Shown: positions 8,444-17,862, counted from the first letter of the stretch. The stretch is DNA of 64,000 nucleotides from JAAGZL01 sp050290785 (GCA_050290785.1 JBNKIR010000007.1:1-64000), one strand, 5' to 3'. Program-made: numbers and translations. Notes: generated by a model from the sequence alone, not told the origin.

Positions 8444-9013
8444 ATGTGGAGTGGTGGATTGAGAGCGGTACTGATCAAATCTTGTGTCTGCTGTTTGGCG
8501 TTAATCTTGCCGATGACCTCTCACGCCAAGACCACGGGTAGGCCCAGAACGGAGGTAAAGCGGGTCATAATCCACTCCATAGGGGGTCCTTCCTGTAAGG
8601 ATGGTATGGTGGTCTATTCTGTGGCAGATGGAGACGCCAGGCGCTGGATAGCATTTTTTAATCGACATAAGACCTTGGGTATCCACTATGTGATTGATAA
8701 GTCAGGTCATATTGAGGCTGGCGTGCCTGAGAATCAGATTGCAAACCACGCAAAGGGGAACAATGCAGATTCTATTGGCATTGAGCTGGTCAATAGGGGG
8801 GACGGTGTAGATGAGTACACAGAGTTGCAACTCGGCATGCTGGTTGCGGCCCTGAGGTCGATCATGCAGAGGTGGGGTGTGAAGAGGGGTGGCATCCTGG
8901 GCCATACAGTCGTGGACGACCGCTATTTCGACTGCGGTGGAAAAAAGATAAAGACCAAACCTGATCCTGGACCCGCTTTTCCATGGGACAGGGTTCTCGA
9001 GATCCTGCCGTGA
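8444..9013 (+). CDS. Secreted N-acetylmuramoyl-L-alanine amidase (Amidase_2 type)
   Basis: A 189-residue protein with an N-terminal signal sequence (hydrophobic residues ~8-27 ending SHA). The zinc amidase fold is indicated by VIIHSIGG (first zinc His), HYVIDKSGHIEAGVPENQIANHA, SIGIELVN and GHTVVDDRYF...PDPGPAFPW. Such enzymes cleave the bond between MurNAc and the stem peptide. The family usually has a Lys or Asp pair near GH...PDPGP, which is present. It is divergent from the L,D-transpeptidase gene, suggesting a small wall-remodelling locus. Confidence 0.88.
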   Translation: MWSGGLRAVLIKSCVCCLALILPMTSHAKTTGRPRTEVKRVIIHSIGGPSCKDGMVVYSVADGDARRWIAFFNRHKTLGIHYVIDKSGHIEAGVPENQIANHAKGNNADSIGIELVNRGDGVDEYTELQLGMLVAALRSIMQRWGVKRGGILGHTVVDDRYFDCGGKKIKTKPDPGPAFPWDRVLEILP

Positions 9014-9228
9014 GTTTGTCTGTGGGCCGGGAAACGGCCTCCTTTTCATAAGAAATAAAATCATAATTTCTCCTAAAGAATAACCTGCATGGGTCGCTAC
9101 AAACTACATAAAGTGGCGATAAATTAAGGTGTTTTTGCCGGTTTTATGGCTGCTACCGGAAGGATATCTATATTCATCCTAAATCGAATAGCTAGAAAAA
9201 TAACCGAGCCTGGTCTGAGGAGTTAGTA

Positions 9229-9591
9229 ATGGCGAGTATTCTTACAGTAGATGATTCCACATCCATGAGGCAGATGGTCTCCTTCACCCTAAAGGGGTCG
9301 GGGTATGATGTGGTGGAAGCGGTAGATGGGGTGGAGGCATTGGAGGTTGCCAAGACACGCCCGTTCGATCTGGTAGTGACAGATGTCAACATGCCGAACA
9401 TGGACGGAATCACCCTGATCAAGGAGTTACGCAACCTGCCGGAATTCAAATTCACGCCAATACTGATGTTGACCACAGAGTCCGCAGCAGAAAAGAAACA
9501 GGAAGGTAAGGCTGCCGGTGCCACCGGTTGGATTGTCAAACCATTCGACCCTGAGCAGCTACTTAGCACTATAAAAAAAGTTTTGGGATAG
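9229..9591 (+). CDS. cheY: CheY-like response regulator
   Basis: A 120-residue single receiver domain. The acidic pocket is VDDS near the N-terminus, the phosphoacceptor is Asp52 in VTDVNMPNMDG, Thr is in MLTTES, and Lys is in IVKPFDP. It starts the chemosensory operon; cheA begins 44 bp later. The ATG at 9229 has a modest upstream purine-rich site (gaggag). In CheA-coupled systems this protein carries the phosphate to the motor or another output; which output applies here cannot be told, since no flagellar or pilus structural genes lie nearby. Confidence 0.94.
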   Translation: MASILTVDDSTSMRQMVSFTLKGSGYDVVEAVDGVEALEVAKTRPFDLVVTDVNMPNMDGITLIKELRNLPEFKFTPILMLTTESAAEKKQEGKAAGATGWIVKPFDPEQLLSTIKKVLG

Positions 9592-9635
9592 GCGCGGAAT
9601 CGGTGCCCCATGAATATTGCTGAGAGAGGGATTTG

Positions 9636-11813
9636 ATGGCGATTGACATGGAACAATTCTATCAGGTCTTTTTCGAGGAGAGCTTCGAAGGACTTGAGGT
9701 TATGGAATCCGGCCTCCTCAGCATGGATCAGGGAGAGGTAGATAGCGAAGAGATAAATGCCATATTCAGGGCCGCCCACTCCATCAAGGGGGCAAGTGGC
9801 ACCTTCGGTTTTAACCACATTCACGATTTCACCCATGTGGTCGAGACCATGTTGGATGAGATTCGCAATGGAAAATTTGTACCGACTCAGGAGGCGGTGA
9901 GTGCGCTGCTGGGTTCGGTGGATGTGATCAGGGATATGTTGCAGTCGGCTCAGGATGGTGCCGCCGTTGACGAGGTACTGGTCAGAGAAAAGTGCTCTGA
10001 ATTGCAGCGTATCCTTGATGGGGGAAGGGCAGAACAGGTCGAACCGGAGCCGGAACAGGCACTGCCTGTAGAAGAGCAGGCCGAACCCACCATAGAGTCA
10101 GAGTTAAACCAGCGATGGATGCCAGAGCAGAAACTTCTGGGCTGGCATATCATCTTTCGTCCCCTTCCCCACCTGACCAGAACAGGAAATGACCCGCTGC
10201 GTATCCTGCGCGAGCTGTCCGGTCTGGGTGAATTGCAGGTGCATGCCGATGTTGCCGCTGTTCCTCCGCTGTCCAGGCTGGAGGCTGAGAGTTGTTATCT
10301 CTCATGGGATCTGCATCTGCAGGGTGAAGTGCCGCGGGAGGAGTTGGATGAGGTCTTCGACTGGGTTGAGGACGATTGCGATCTAATTATCATCCCCGTC
10401 TTCCCTGAGGCAAAGAGTGGTGATCGGAAACCCAGACAGGATGATGAGCGAGTTCAACAGTCAGTCCCACCGTTAGAGCGGCGCAAAGGAGAGCGGCGAC
10501 ATGAAGACGGGCATAATCCGATAGAGCATAGCGCCGGCGACCGGCGCGTGTCCAAACCGGCTGCAGCTTCCAATTCAATTCGCGTGGATATCGGAAAGGT
10601 CGACTCCCTGATCAACATGGTGGGCGAGCTGGTAATCACCCAATCCATGCTGAGCATGATGGGACATGATTTCACCATGGATCGTCTGGAGCACCTCAAG
10701 GACGGTCTTGACCAATTGGAACGGCATACCCGCGATCTGCAGGAGAGTGTGATGCTGATCCGCATGGTCCCCATCAGCTTTGCCTTCAACCGTTTCCCCA
10801 GAATGGTGCATGATCTCAGTGTAAAGCTCGGGAAAAAGATCGAACTGAAGATGAGTGGTGAGGCCACAGAGGTGGATAAGACGGTAATCGAGAAGATAGG
10901 AGATCCACTGGTTCACCTGGTAAGAAACAGTCTGGACCATGGCATTGAATCGCCTGCAGAACGTCTGGATATGGGCAAGCCGGAGGTTGGCGTCATTGAG
11001 CTGAACGCATACCACAAGGGAGGCAGCATAATCATAGAAATCAAGGACGATGGTAGCGGTCTGCCGAAAGATAAGATCCTCAATAAGGCGATAGAGCATG
11101 GTCTGGTGGATGAGGATAACGACCTGACTGAGCGGGAGATATTCGAACTTATCTTCCAGCCAGGATTCTCCACTACAAACACCGTAAGTGATCTATCCGG
11201 CCGTGGCGTGGGTATGGATGTGGTGCGGCGCAACATTAATGAGCTCGGGGGCTACATAGAGATAAGTTCCGAGGAGGGTCTCGGCAGCAGTTTTACCATA
11301 CGCCTGCCGCTCACTCTGGCCATTCTGGATGGGCAGATCATACGCACCGGCAGCGACATCTATATCATGCCTTTGGTTTCTATCGTTGAGTCACTGCAGA
11401 TCCGCACGGAGATGATAAATGTTGTCGCCGGACGTGGCGAGACGGTTAAGCTGCGCGACGAATACATACCGATAATCAGGCTGCATGAGATCTTCGGGGT
11501 GGAGGACGCCAAGGCCACAGAGCTTAGCGACGGCCTGCTGGTCATTGTCGAAGGTGATGGCAAACGCTGTGGCCTGTTTGTGGACGATCTTATCGGGCAG
11601 CAACAGGTGGTGGTCAAGTCATTAGAGTCGAACTATCAACAGGTTGAGGGTATTTCCGGGGCCACCATACTGGGAGATGGCTCGGTCGCCCTCATCCTGG
11701 ATGTGCCAGGAATCTTCAGGTTGGCGAGTGGTGAGGGGAAAGGCGGCATGGTGGAAAAGCCGGTGATTGATTCAACTGAAAGCGGGATTGCGGGCGATGG
11801 CGAGCGTGTCTGA
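9636..11813 (+). CDS. cheA: Chemotaxis histidine kinase CheA
   Basis: A 725-residue kinase. The N-terminal Hpt domain has phosphorylatable His48 in AAHSIKGASGTFGF. A variable region with an acidic linker and a possible P2-like segment follows (~130-310). The dimerisation segment begins near IRVDIGKVDSLINMVGELV. The ATPase domain carries HLVRNSLDHGIE (N box), DDGSGL (G1), and GRGVGMDVV (G2). A CheW-like regulatory domain closes the protein. The ATG at 9636 has gagaggg upstream; the frame also opens one codon earlier at TTG. It overlaps cheW by 14 bp, implying translational coupling. Confidence 0.96.
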   Translation: MAIDMEQFYQVFFEESFEGLEVMESGLLSMDQGEVDSEEINAIFRAAHSIKGASGTFGFNHIHDFTHVVETMLDEIRNGKFVPTQEAVSALLGSVDVIRDMLQSAQDGAAVDEVLVREKCSELQRILDGGRAEQVEPEPEQALPVEEQAEPTIESELNQRWMPEQKLLGWHIIFRPLPHLTRTGNDPLRILRELSGLGELQVHADVAAVPPLSRLEAESCYLSWDLHLQGEVPREELDEVFDWVEDDCDLIIIPVFPEAKSGDRKPRQDDERVQQSVPPLERRKGERRHEDGHNPIEHSAGDRRVSKPAAASNSIRVDIGKVDSLINMVGELVITQSMLSMMGHDFTMDRLEHLKDGLDQLERHTRDLQESVMLIRMVPISFAFNRFPRMVHDLSVKLGKKIELKMSGEATEVDKTVIEKIGDPLVHLVRNSLDHGIESPAERLDMGKPEVGVIELNAYHKGGSIIIEIKDDGSGLPKDKILNKAIEHGLVDEDNDLTEREIFELIFQPGFSTTNTVSDLSGRGVGMDVVRRNINELGGYIEISSEEGLGSSFTIRLPLTLAILDGQIIRTGSDIYIMPLVSIVESLQIRTEMINVVAGRGETVKLRDEYIPIIRLHEIFGVEDAKATELSDGLLVIVEGDGKRCGLFVDDLIGQQQVVVKSLESNYQQVEGISGATILGDGSVALILDVPGIFRLASGEGKGGMVEKPVIDSTESGIAGDGERV

Positions 11814-12336
11814 GATTGACGCCAGCGATACAGAATCGCAACTGGTTGACGCCAGCGAATACCTGACCTTTTGTCTGGGACGGGAGTATTTTGGCGTGGA
11901 TATCCTCAAGGTGCAGGAGATCAGGGCATGGGAGAGTGTAACGCGCATCCCTAATGCACCGGAATACATCATGGGTGTTCTCAATCTGCGCGGATCAATC
12001 GTACCTGTGTACGATCTTAGATTGCGTCTCGGTATGGAGTTCGCCGAATATGGAAAAGAGACTGTAGTGGTAATACTAAGGGTGCTCGGAGGAAATGGGG
12101 AACGCAATATTGGTATTGCGGTGGACGAGGTGTCGGATGTGCTGTTGGCCAGCAAGGACGAGATCAAGGATACACCGGATTTTGGTTGCAAACTTGATAC
12201 GGTGTTTATCAGCGGTATCGCCTCAGCCGACGACAAGGTAGTGACGCTGTTGACGGCCGATAGGCTTCAACCCCTGGAGCAACAGATACAAATGGATGGT
12301 GTGGCCGAAGGTGGTTCGGCTATTGCCGATCAGTAA
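11800..12336 (+). CDS. cheW: CheW coupling protein (first copy)
   Basis: A single CheW domain of 178 residues that would link CheA to receptors. Typical features are YLTFCLGREYFGVDILKVQEIR, IPNAPEYIMGVLNLRGSIVPVYDLR and a C-terminal GIA...KVVTLLTADRL. The ATG at 11800 overlaps the end of cheA; a TTG at 11767 would give a longer, less likely N-terminus. It is paralogous to the CheW at 14180; the two flank the receptor gene, so each might favour a different place in the array. Confidence 0.95.
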   Translation, partial: ASVSEIDASDTESQLVDASEYLTFCLGREYFGVDILKVQEIRAWESVTRIPNAPEYIMGVLNLRGSIVPVYDLRLRLGMEFAEYGKETVVVILRVLGGNGERNIGIAVDEVSDVLLASKDEIKDTPDFGCKLDTVFISGIASADDKVVTLLTADRLQPLEQQIQMDGVAEGGSAIADQ

Positions 12337-12354
12337 TTAGGGAAGGTGGTTTAA

Positions 12355-14178
12355 ATGAATAGGATGATTGTCGATATGTCAGTTAGAAATAAATTGCTGG
12401 CCTTTACGCTGGTATTTTGTATTGCCCTTGCCGGGGTGATTCTCTATCTGCTGGCCATTCCTGATGACTCCTCCGGGGATACGTTGTTAGGAGGCGGCTG
12501 GTGGCTGCTTTTTGCTCTGCTGCTGTTGGGAATGTGGTTTGCCTATCAGGTATGGTCATCAATCGTTATACCGCTTGATCTGATGTTGCGTGCGAGCGAT
12601 AAGATCGAGAAAGGTGATCTGTCTGCCATCAGTGATCTGCAGATGATAAAGACCAAGGATGAATTTGGCACATTGGCCGCATCGCAGATGTCTGTTCTTT
12701 CCTCGTTAAAAAAAATACAGACTGAGACCAATAACCTGGCAGGGAGCGTCAGGCATGGAAGTCTGAATGTCAGATGTCATGCCGATGGGCTGCAAGGGGT
12801 ATGGTCTGAAGTTATAGATGAGGTCAACGTGGTGGCGGATAGCTATATCGGTCCATTCCTGGAAGCTGCGGTCTGTCTCGATCGTATCAGTCATGGAGAT
12901 ATCCCGCCTATTGTTACCAAACAGTACCCAGGGGATTTTAATAATTTCAAAGAGGGGTTCAATCGCAGTATCAGGACCATCAGTGATCTGTTGGCTGAAT
13001 ATAATTCGCTCATAGATGCGGCGCACAACGGGGATCTGACTGCGCGTGGCGATGCGGATAAATATGAAGGTTGCTGGCGGGAGTTTATAGACGGGCTGAA
13101 CAAGATTTTTGCGACGGTGGTTGATCCGGTGCGTAACGCCGGTGAGGTGTTGCACGCGTTGTCAGAGGGCGATCTCAGGTATTGCATGAATGGAGAGTAT
13201 AAAGGTGAGTATGCCGCTCTCCAGAACAGTGTAAACACCACCATAAGAAAACTTGAGTCAACGGTGATCCCTGTGCAAGAGGCGGCAGGTTTCATATCAA
13301 AAACATCGAGTCAGATCTTTGCCGGCAATAACAGCCTATCCGATCGTACCGACAAGGAGTCCTCAAGGTTACAGGAGACTGCGTCCAGTATGGAGCGTCT
13401 TATCGATGCGGTACGGAACAATGCCGAGCATTCCAAACATGCCAATAATCTTGCAACAGATGCACGGCAATCTGCTGAACATGGCGGCGAGGTGGTCAAC
13501 CGCGCCGTGCAGGCCATGGATGAGATCAATAAGTCCAGTAATAAGATCGCTGAGATTATCGGCGTTATCGATGACATTGCGTTTCAAACCAACCTGCTGG
13601 CCCTGAACGCATCGGTAGAAGCTGCGCGTGCCGGTGAGCAGGGCAGGGGGTTTGCGGTGGTGGCCACTGAGGTGCGCAACCTGGCAGGTCGTAGCGCCAC
13701 TGCAGCAAAAGAGATCAAGGAGTTGATCAAAGATAGTATGAAAAAGGTGCAGGCCGGAACCTCGCTCGTGAACGAGTCCGGTGAAACCCTGGATGAAATA
13801 ATGGATGGCGTAAAACAGGTTGGCAATATCATCTCTGACATCTATGCGGCGAGCGGAGTGCAACTCGAAGGTATTGAGCTGGTTAATAAGGCGGTAACCA
13901 GTATGGATGATATGGTGGTGCAGAATGCGACATTGGCTGAAAAGACCTCGATGGCGTCCGGCTCCATGAGAGAGAAGGCCAGGGAGTTGGATGAGTTGAT
14001 GCAGTTCTTCAAGGTTAACGGCCCCATTGTGCGAAAAGAGGATGAAGAAACCGCCCTGGAGGAGAAGGGGTCAATAGATGATATTGTCCCTGAAAGGCCA
14101 CGGCCGGACGAGAAGATAAAAAATATGTTTGTGCCTCCTCAATACGTGGAGGATGAGGATGAGTGGGAGGAGTTCTAG
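12355..14178 (+). CDS. Poly-HAMP methyl-accepting receptor with C-terminal CheR-docking peptide
   Basis: A 607-residue receptor. Two membrane segments (~13-33 and ~48-65) are separated by only about 15 residues, so there is no periplasmic ligand domain. The cytoplasmic part carries five HAMP-like units marked by G-[DS]-[LI] at residues 87, 135, 181, 226 and 272, spaced 45-48 residues. The signalling hairpin contains the conserved tip IDDIAFQTNLLALNASVEAA and RNLAGRSA. A ~50-residue flexible tail ends in EWEEF, which fits the pentapeptide that tethers CheR in receptors such as Tar (NWETF) and P. aeruginosa McpB/Aer2 (GWEEF). No PAS domain is visible. Confidence 0.92.
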   Translation: MNRMIVDMSVRNKLLAFTLVFCIALAGVILYLLAIPDDSSGDTLLGGGWWLLFALLLLGMWFAYQVWSSIVIPLDLMLRASDKIEKGDLSAISDLQMIKTKDEFGTLAASQMSVLSSLKKIQTETNNLAGSVRHGSLNVRCHADGLQGVWSEVIDEVNVVADSYIGPFLEAAVCLDRISHGDIPPIVTKQYPGDFNNFKEGFNRSIRTISDLLAEYNSLIDAAHNGDLTARGDADKYEGCWREFIDGLNKIFATVVDPVRNAGEVLHALSEGDLRYCMNGEYKGEYAALQNSVNTTIRKLESTVIPVQEAAGFISKTSSQIFAGNNSLSDRTDKESSRLQETASSMERLIDAVRNNAEHSKHANNLATDARQSAEHGGEVVNRAVQAMDEINKSSNKIAEIIGVIDDIAFQTNLLALNASVEAARAGEQGRGFAVVATEVRNLAGRSATAAKEIKELIKDSMKKVQAGTSLVNESGETLDEIMDGVKQVGNIISDIYAASGVQLEGIELVNKAVTSMDDMVVQNATLAEKTSMASGSMREKARELDELMQFFKVNGPIVRKEDEETALEEKGSIDDIVPERPRPDEKIKNMFVPPQYVEDEDEWEEF

Positions 14179-14179
14179 T

Positions 14180-14698
14180 ATGTCCTCGGCGTCAACCAAA
14201 GATACGACACAGGATCGGACTGCCAAAAATGTGTCCGGGCAATATCTCAGCTTTACCCTGGGGGATGAGGACTATGGGATAGATATCCTTAAGGTCCAGG
14301 AGATCAGAGGATGGGAGGAAGTGCGTCCTCTGCCGGACACCCCGGTATATGTGAAGGGGGTGTTGGATCTGCGCGGCTATATAGTTCCGATCATCGATAT
14401 GCGCTTGCGTTTCAATCTGGAGAAGGCGGAGTACACGGCGACCACGGTCACCATAATCCTAAACGTTGAGGTGGAGGGAAAGAATCGCGTGATAGGCGTG
14501 GTAGTGGATGGCGTGTCTGACGTGTTGGATATGCAGGAGCAGGATATAAGGCAGGCGCCATCATTGGGGAAAAAGATAGATACCAGATATCTGCTTGGAA
14601 TGGTCTCCAGGAACAATCGTGTTGTATTGCTGTTGGACGCCGACAATCTACTTAATCCGGATGAGTTGTTGTCCCTGGGCAACGATGACGGTGATTGA
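14180..14698 (+). CDS. cheW: CheW coupling protein (second copy)
   Basis: A 172-residue CheW-domain protein with a short Ser/Thr-rich lead, then YLSFTLGDEDYGIDILKVQEIRGWE, LPDTPVYVKGVLDLRGYIVPIIDMR and a C-terminal GMV...RVVLLLDADNLL. It is clearly paralogous to the CheW at 11800. The ATG at 14180 has gggagg a few bases upstream; the in-frame extension to 14129 would overlap the receptor gene and is rejected. It lies directly after the receptor gene and 1 bp before the next start, so coupling is tight. Confidence 0.95.
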   Translation: MSSASTKDTTQDRTAKNVSGQYLSFTLGDEDYGIDILKVQEIRGWEEVRPLPDTPVYVKGVLDLRGYIVPIIDMRLRFNLEKAEYTATTVTIILNVEVEGKNRVIGVVVDGVSDVLDMQEQDIRQAPSLGKKIDTRYLLGMVSRNNRVVLLLDADNLLNPDELLSLGNDDGD

Positions 14699-14699
14699 T

Positions 14700-15125
14700 A
14701 TGGAAAGCAAGCGCAAGGTCACAAAGAAGAAGACGGCCAAGACGTCTGCCGCTAGTAAATCAACCGCAACCAGGCGCGCCGCTGGCGGTGCCCAGAAGAA
14801 AAAAGGCGTTGCGCCCAAGCGCAATGCGGCGTCCGCATCTGGAGTCTTGTCCCTGGGTCAATCGATAGTAATTTCTGAGGTGATGGAGCGGCGTGAGCAG
14901 ATGCTTGCCGCTGTCGCCGGGCGGAATGAGATCAGATTGGATGGTAAGCAAATAGAGCATATCGACGGAACAGGTCTTCAGCTCCTGGTCAGTCTGATCA
15001 AGGAGGCCGTCAACGGTAATGTTCAGATTTCATGGGTGGAGGCCTCTGATGTGTTGCGCAATAACGCAGCTCAGTTGGGGCTTACCGAGATACTTGCTCT
15101 GGACAAGTTGCCTGGCGAGAACTGA
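14700..15125 (+). CDS. STAS-domain protein with Lys/Ala-rich histone-like N-terminal tail
   Basis: A 141-residue protein. The first ~47 residues are very rich in Lys, Arg, Ala, Ser and Thr (MESKRKVTKKKTAKTSAASK and so on), resembling a histone H1- or AlgP-like tail. The remainder is a STAS domain, whose usual phospho-acceptor site reads DGTGLQLL, with Thr where Ser is commoner. STAS proteins act as regulatory switches, often opposed by a kinase; none is encoded here. An alternative ATG at 14685 would add five residues. It is the first of three STAS proteins in this operon and overlaps cheR by one base. Confidence 0.85.
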   Translation: MESKRKVTKKKTAKTSAASKSTATRRAAGGAQKKKGVAPKRNAASASGVLSLGQSIVISEVMERREQMLAAVAGRNEIRLDGKQIEHIDGTGLQLLVSLIKEAVNGNVQISWVEASDVLRNNAAQLGLTEILALDKLPGEN

Positions 15126-15997
15126 TGGACAACGTCATGGTCAACGATTCCAAACGCATCGTGTTAGAGAGGGAGTTTGAGTTTACCAGGAACGACTTCA
15201 ACTACCTCCGTCAAATTGTAAACGGGAAAACCGGGATCGTTGTTGCCGATGCAAAGATAGATATGTTCTATTCGCGTCTGGCCCGCAGGATTCGACAACT
15301 TGGTCTTGTCAATTTCAAACAATATTGCGATCTCATAAAGAATGAGGAAGATGGTGCGGAGGTATCGCAGCTAATTAACGCCATCACCACAAATCTTACC
15401 TCGTTCTACAGGGAAGGGTACCATTTTGAATTTCTTGCGGATGTCTTGATTCCGGAGCTGCTTAATACAGATTCGAAGAGGCGGAAATTACGCATCTGGT
15501 CGGCGGGCTGTTCCAGCGGCGAAGAGCCATACACCATCGCGCTGACGATATATTTGTCAGGGCTGGTTGCAAAAGGTTGGGATGTTGAGATCCTGGCGAC
15601 AGATATAGATTCGAATGTGTTGGAAATTGGTTCGGCGGGAGTTTACAGCATAGAGCAGATCAAAAATGTTCCGGACAGCTATTTGCAATCCGGATTCCTA
15701 AGGGGAAAGGGGGAGCAGGCGGGCAAGGTGCGTGTCAAGCCGGCCGTGCGTAAGTTGGTTAGATTTGCACAGCTAAACCTGAATTCCAACTGGTCGTTGC
15801 CAGATCCGGTGGATATCGTGTTCTGCCGCAATGTGATTATCTATTTTGACAATGAATCAAAGAAGACCCTGGTTAACCGTATTGCGGAGAACCTTGGTCC
15901 TGATGGGTACCTATTTATAGGGCATTCGGAATCACTATTTAGGGTGAGCGATAGATTTGAATTGGTAGGGAAAACTATCTATCGGAAAAAGACGTGA
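15125..15997 (+). CDS. cheR: Chemotaxis protein methyltransferase CheR
   Basis: SAM-dependent enzyme that methylates receptor glutamates. The N-terminal helical domain is followed by the Rossmann methyltransferase domain with IWSAGCSSGEEPYTIAL (SAM loop), ILATDID, and NLNSNW...DIVFCRNVIIYF. 290 residues is normal. Its beta-subdomain, which binds receptor pentapeptides in tethered systems, would be the partner of the EWEEF end of the upstream receptor. The start codon overlaps the stop of the STAS gene. Confidence 0.95.
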   Translation: MDNVMVNDSKRIVLEREFEFTRNDFNYLRQIVNGKTGIVVADAKIDMFYSRLARRIRQLGLVNFKQYCDLIKNEEDGAEVSQLINAITTNLTSFYREGYHFEFLADVLIPELLNTDSKRRKLRIWSAGCSSGEEPYTIALTIYLSGLVAKGWDVEILATDIDSNVLEIGSAGVYSIEQIKNVPDSYLQSGFLRGKGEQAGKVRVKPAVRKLVRFAQLNLNSNWSLPDPVDIVFCRNVIIYFDNESKKTLVNRIAENLGPDGYLFIGHSESLFRVSDRFELVGKTIYRKKT

Positions 15998-16004
15998 GTT
16001 GATA

Positions 16005-16643
16005 ATGACGTTAAGCACTGCACATGAATTACCGAGGCCATTACCAGGTTTTGAGCATATAAATCACTACTGGGATAGTTTGCATAATATGCCGGCAGCC
16101 AAGATATTGCCGGGAGAATACTATGTAACCAGGGCCAACGAGATAATAACCACCGTGCTCGGCTCCTGTATCTCCGCCTGCGTTCATGATCTGTCCGCGG
16201 GTGTCGGAGGCATGAATCACTTCATGCTTCCGATATCTAATGGTGGCAATTGGGAAGAGGCGGAAGACCCCCTCAGTGCGGCCAACAGATACGGCAACTT
16301 TGCCATGGAACATATGATCAATGAGATATTGAAGAATGGCGCGTCCAGGAAAAACCTGGAGGTAAAGATATTCGGCGGTAGCCAGATTATTTCCAGGTTC
16401 ACCCATATAGGTGAAAAGAATATCCAGTTTATACATCTCTATCTGGAAAACGAGAGTCTGCATCTGGCTGGTGAAGATATTGGCGGATTGCTGGCTCGCA
16501 AAATAGTTTATTTCCCTGCAACAGGAAGGGTGCGGGTCAAGAAACTGAAACAGCTGCATAACGACACCATTGTGCAGCGCGAACATAGATACATTGAAGA
16601 TATTGAGCGTCGTCCGGTTAAGGGCGAAATCGAACTGTTCTGA
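16005..16643 (+). CDS. cheD: Receptor glutamine deamidase CheD
   Basis: A 212-residue protein. The Cys-His-Thr active site is indicated by TTVLGSCISACVHD (Cys), GGMNHFMLP (His) and the following VKIFGGSQI region. CheD converts receptor Gln to Glu and in some bacteria works with CheC. The final six residues, GEIELF, closely match the GDIELF end of the CheZ-like protein two genes later. The ATG at 16005 is preferred over the TTG at 15999. It lies between cheR and cheB, the order seen in P. aeruginosa Che2-type clusters. Confidence 0.94.
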   Translation: MTLSTAHELPRPLPGFEHINHYWDSLHNMPAAKILPGEYYVTRANEIITTVLGSCISACVHDLSAGVGGMNHFMLPISNGGNWEEAEDPLSAANRYGNFAMEHMINEILKNGASRKNLEVKIFGGSQIISRFTHIGEKNIQFIHLYLENESLHLAGEDIGGLLARKIVYFPATGRVRVKKLKQLHNDTIVQREHRYIEDIERRPVKGEIELF

Positions 16644-16670
16644 ATTCAGGGGCAAGGTTACTGTATTGTT

Positions 16671-17741
16671 ATGTCGATAAAGGTCCTGATCATAGACGAT
16701 TCCGCTCTGATCCGAGAGTTGCTCACCAAGATCCTGGGGAGTGATCCGGATATTGAGGTGGTGGGTACTGCGGGTGATGCATATATAGCGCGCAGAAAGA
16801 TCAAGCAACTTGCCCCTGATGTTCTGACGCTGGATGTCGAGATGCCGCGCATGAGCGGCCTAAAGTTCCTGGAGAATCTGATGCGGCTGCGCCCCATGCC
16901 GGTGGTGATGATCTCTTCCGTTACTGAGCAGGGCGCCGAGGTCACCCTGAATGCTCTGGAGCTCGGTGCAGTGGATTACATCTCCAAACCAAAGGTGAAT
17001 ATCGCTAAGGGGATAGAGGAGTATGCGGAGGAGATAGTTGCCAAGGTGAAGATGGCGGCTGGTGCCAGGGTCAGAAACCTGGAACAGAGAAAACAGACCA
17101 ACAAGGATGCTGAAAAAGTATGTGCGACAGATACCGCAAGAAAGACCGCAGACAGGGGGAAAAAGCAAAAGACATCTGAACGGATCATCGCAGTGGGTGC
17201 GTCCGCAGGCGGTACTGAGGCCATCGCGGATATCCTGCGACATCTGCCTTCGGATATGCCTGGAATCGTGATAACCCAGCATATCCCTGGCGCGTTCAGC
17301 AGGTCATTTGCTGCGCGCATCAATAGATACAGTCAATTGGATATTGCCGAGGCGAAAGATGGAGAAAAGATCTGTCGAGGTCGTGTCTACATAGCGCCTG
17401 GAGACAAGCATCTCGAGATAGAGAGAGAGGGGGGCGTATTTGTATGTCGCTTGAACGACGGACCGCTGGTGAATAGACATAAACCTGCGGTTGACATGAT
17501 GTTTAACTCTATTGCGCAGAGCGTTGGTTCCAATGCCATAGGGATAATCCTGACGGGGATGGGCAGAGATGGTGCTGCAGGGCTGGAGGCGATGAAAAAG
17601 GCCGGTGCGGTCACCCTGGTGCAGGATGAGAAGACCAGCGTGGTTTGGGGTATGCCAAAGGAGGCGGTAAGGCGGGGTGTGGTCGATGAGATTGTACCCT
17701 TGGACTCTATCCCTATGCGTCTCATAGAGCTGTCTGAGTAA
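16671..17741 (+). CDS. cheB: Chemotaxis protein-glutamate methylesterase CheB
   Basis: A 356-residue response-regulator enzyme that removes methyl groups from receptors. The receiver domain has IIDDSALIRELL, the phosphoacceptor in TLDVEMPRMSG and Lys in ISKP. The methylesterase domain carries GASAGGTEA (catalytic Ser), TQHIPGAFS (catalytic His) and GMGRDGAAG (catalytic Asp region). A short low-complexity linker joins the two. It follows cheD by 27 bp. The next gene begins 121 bp downstream, so a second promoter could lie there. Confidence 0.95.
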   Translation: MSIKVLIIDDSALIRELLTKILGSDPDIEVVGTAGDAYIARRKIKQLAPDVLTLDVEMPRMSGLKFLENLMRLRPMPVVMISSVTEQGAEVTLNALELGAVDYISKPKVNIAKGIEEYAEEIVAKVKMAAGARVRNLEQRKQTNKDAEKVCATDTARKTADRGKKQKTSERIIAVGASAGGTEAIADILRHLPSDMPGIVITQHIPGAFSRSFAARINRYSQLDIAEAKDGEKICRGRVYIAPGDKHLEIEREGGVFVCRLNDGPLVNRHKPAVDMMFNSIAQSVGSNAIGIILTGMGRDGAAGLEAMKKAGAVTLVQDEKTSVVWGMPKEAVRRGVVDEIVPLDSIPMRLIELSE

Positions 17742-17862
17742 TATCATTCCCATTGCCTCAACCCATAAGACTGAATTGGATAGGTTTGCCCTTATTGCCG
17801 GTCGCTTTAAAGATTTAGTGTACTGGGGCCGATACAGGTATTAGCTCTGATGAGAACGGATA

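Noticed and set aside
9120..9145. Possible sigma-28 promoter (TAAA ... GCCGG) before cheY
   Set aside because: Spacing is about 13 instead of 15 bases and the -10 matches poorly.
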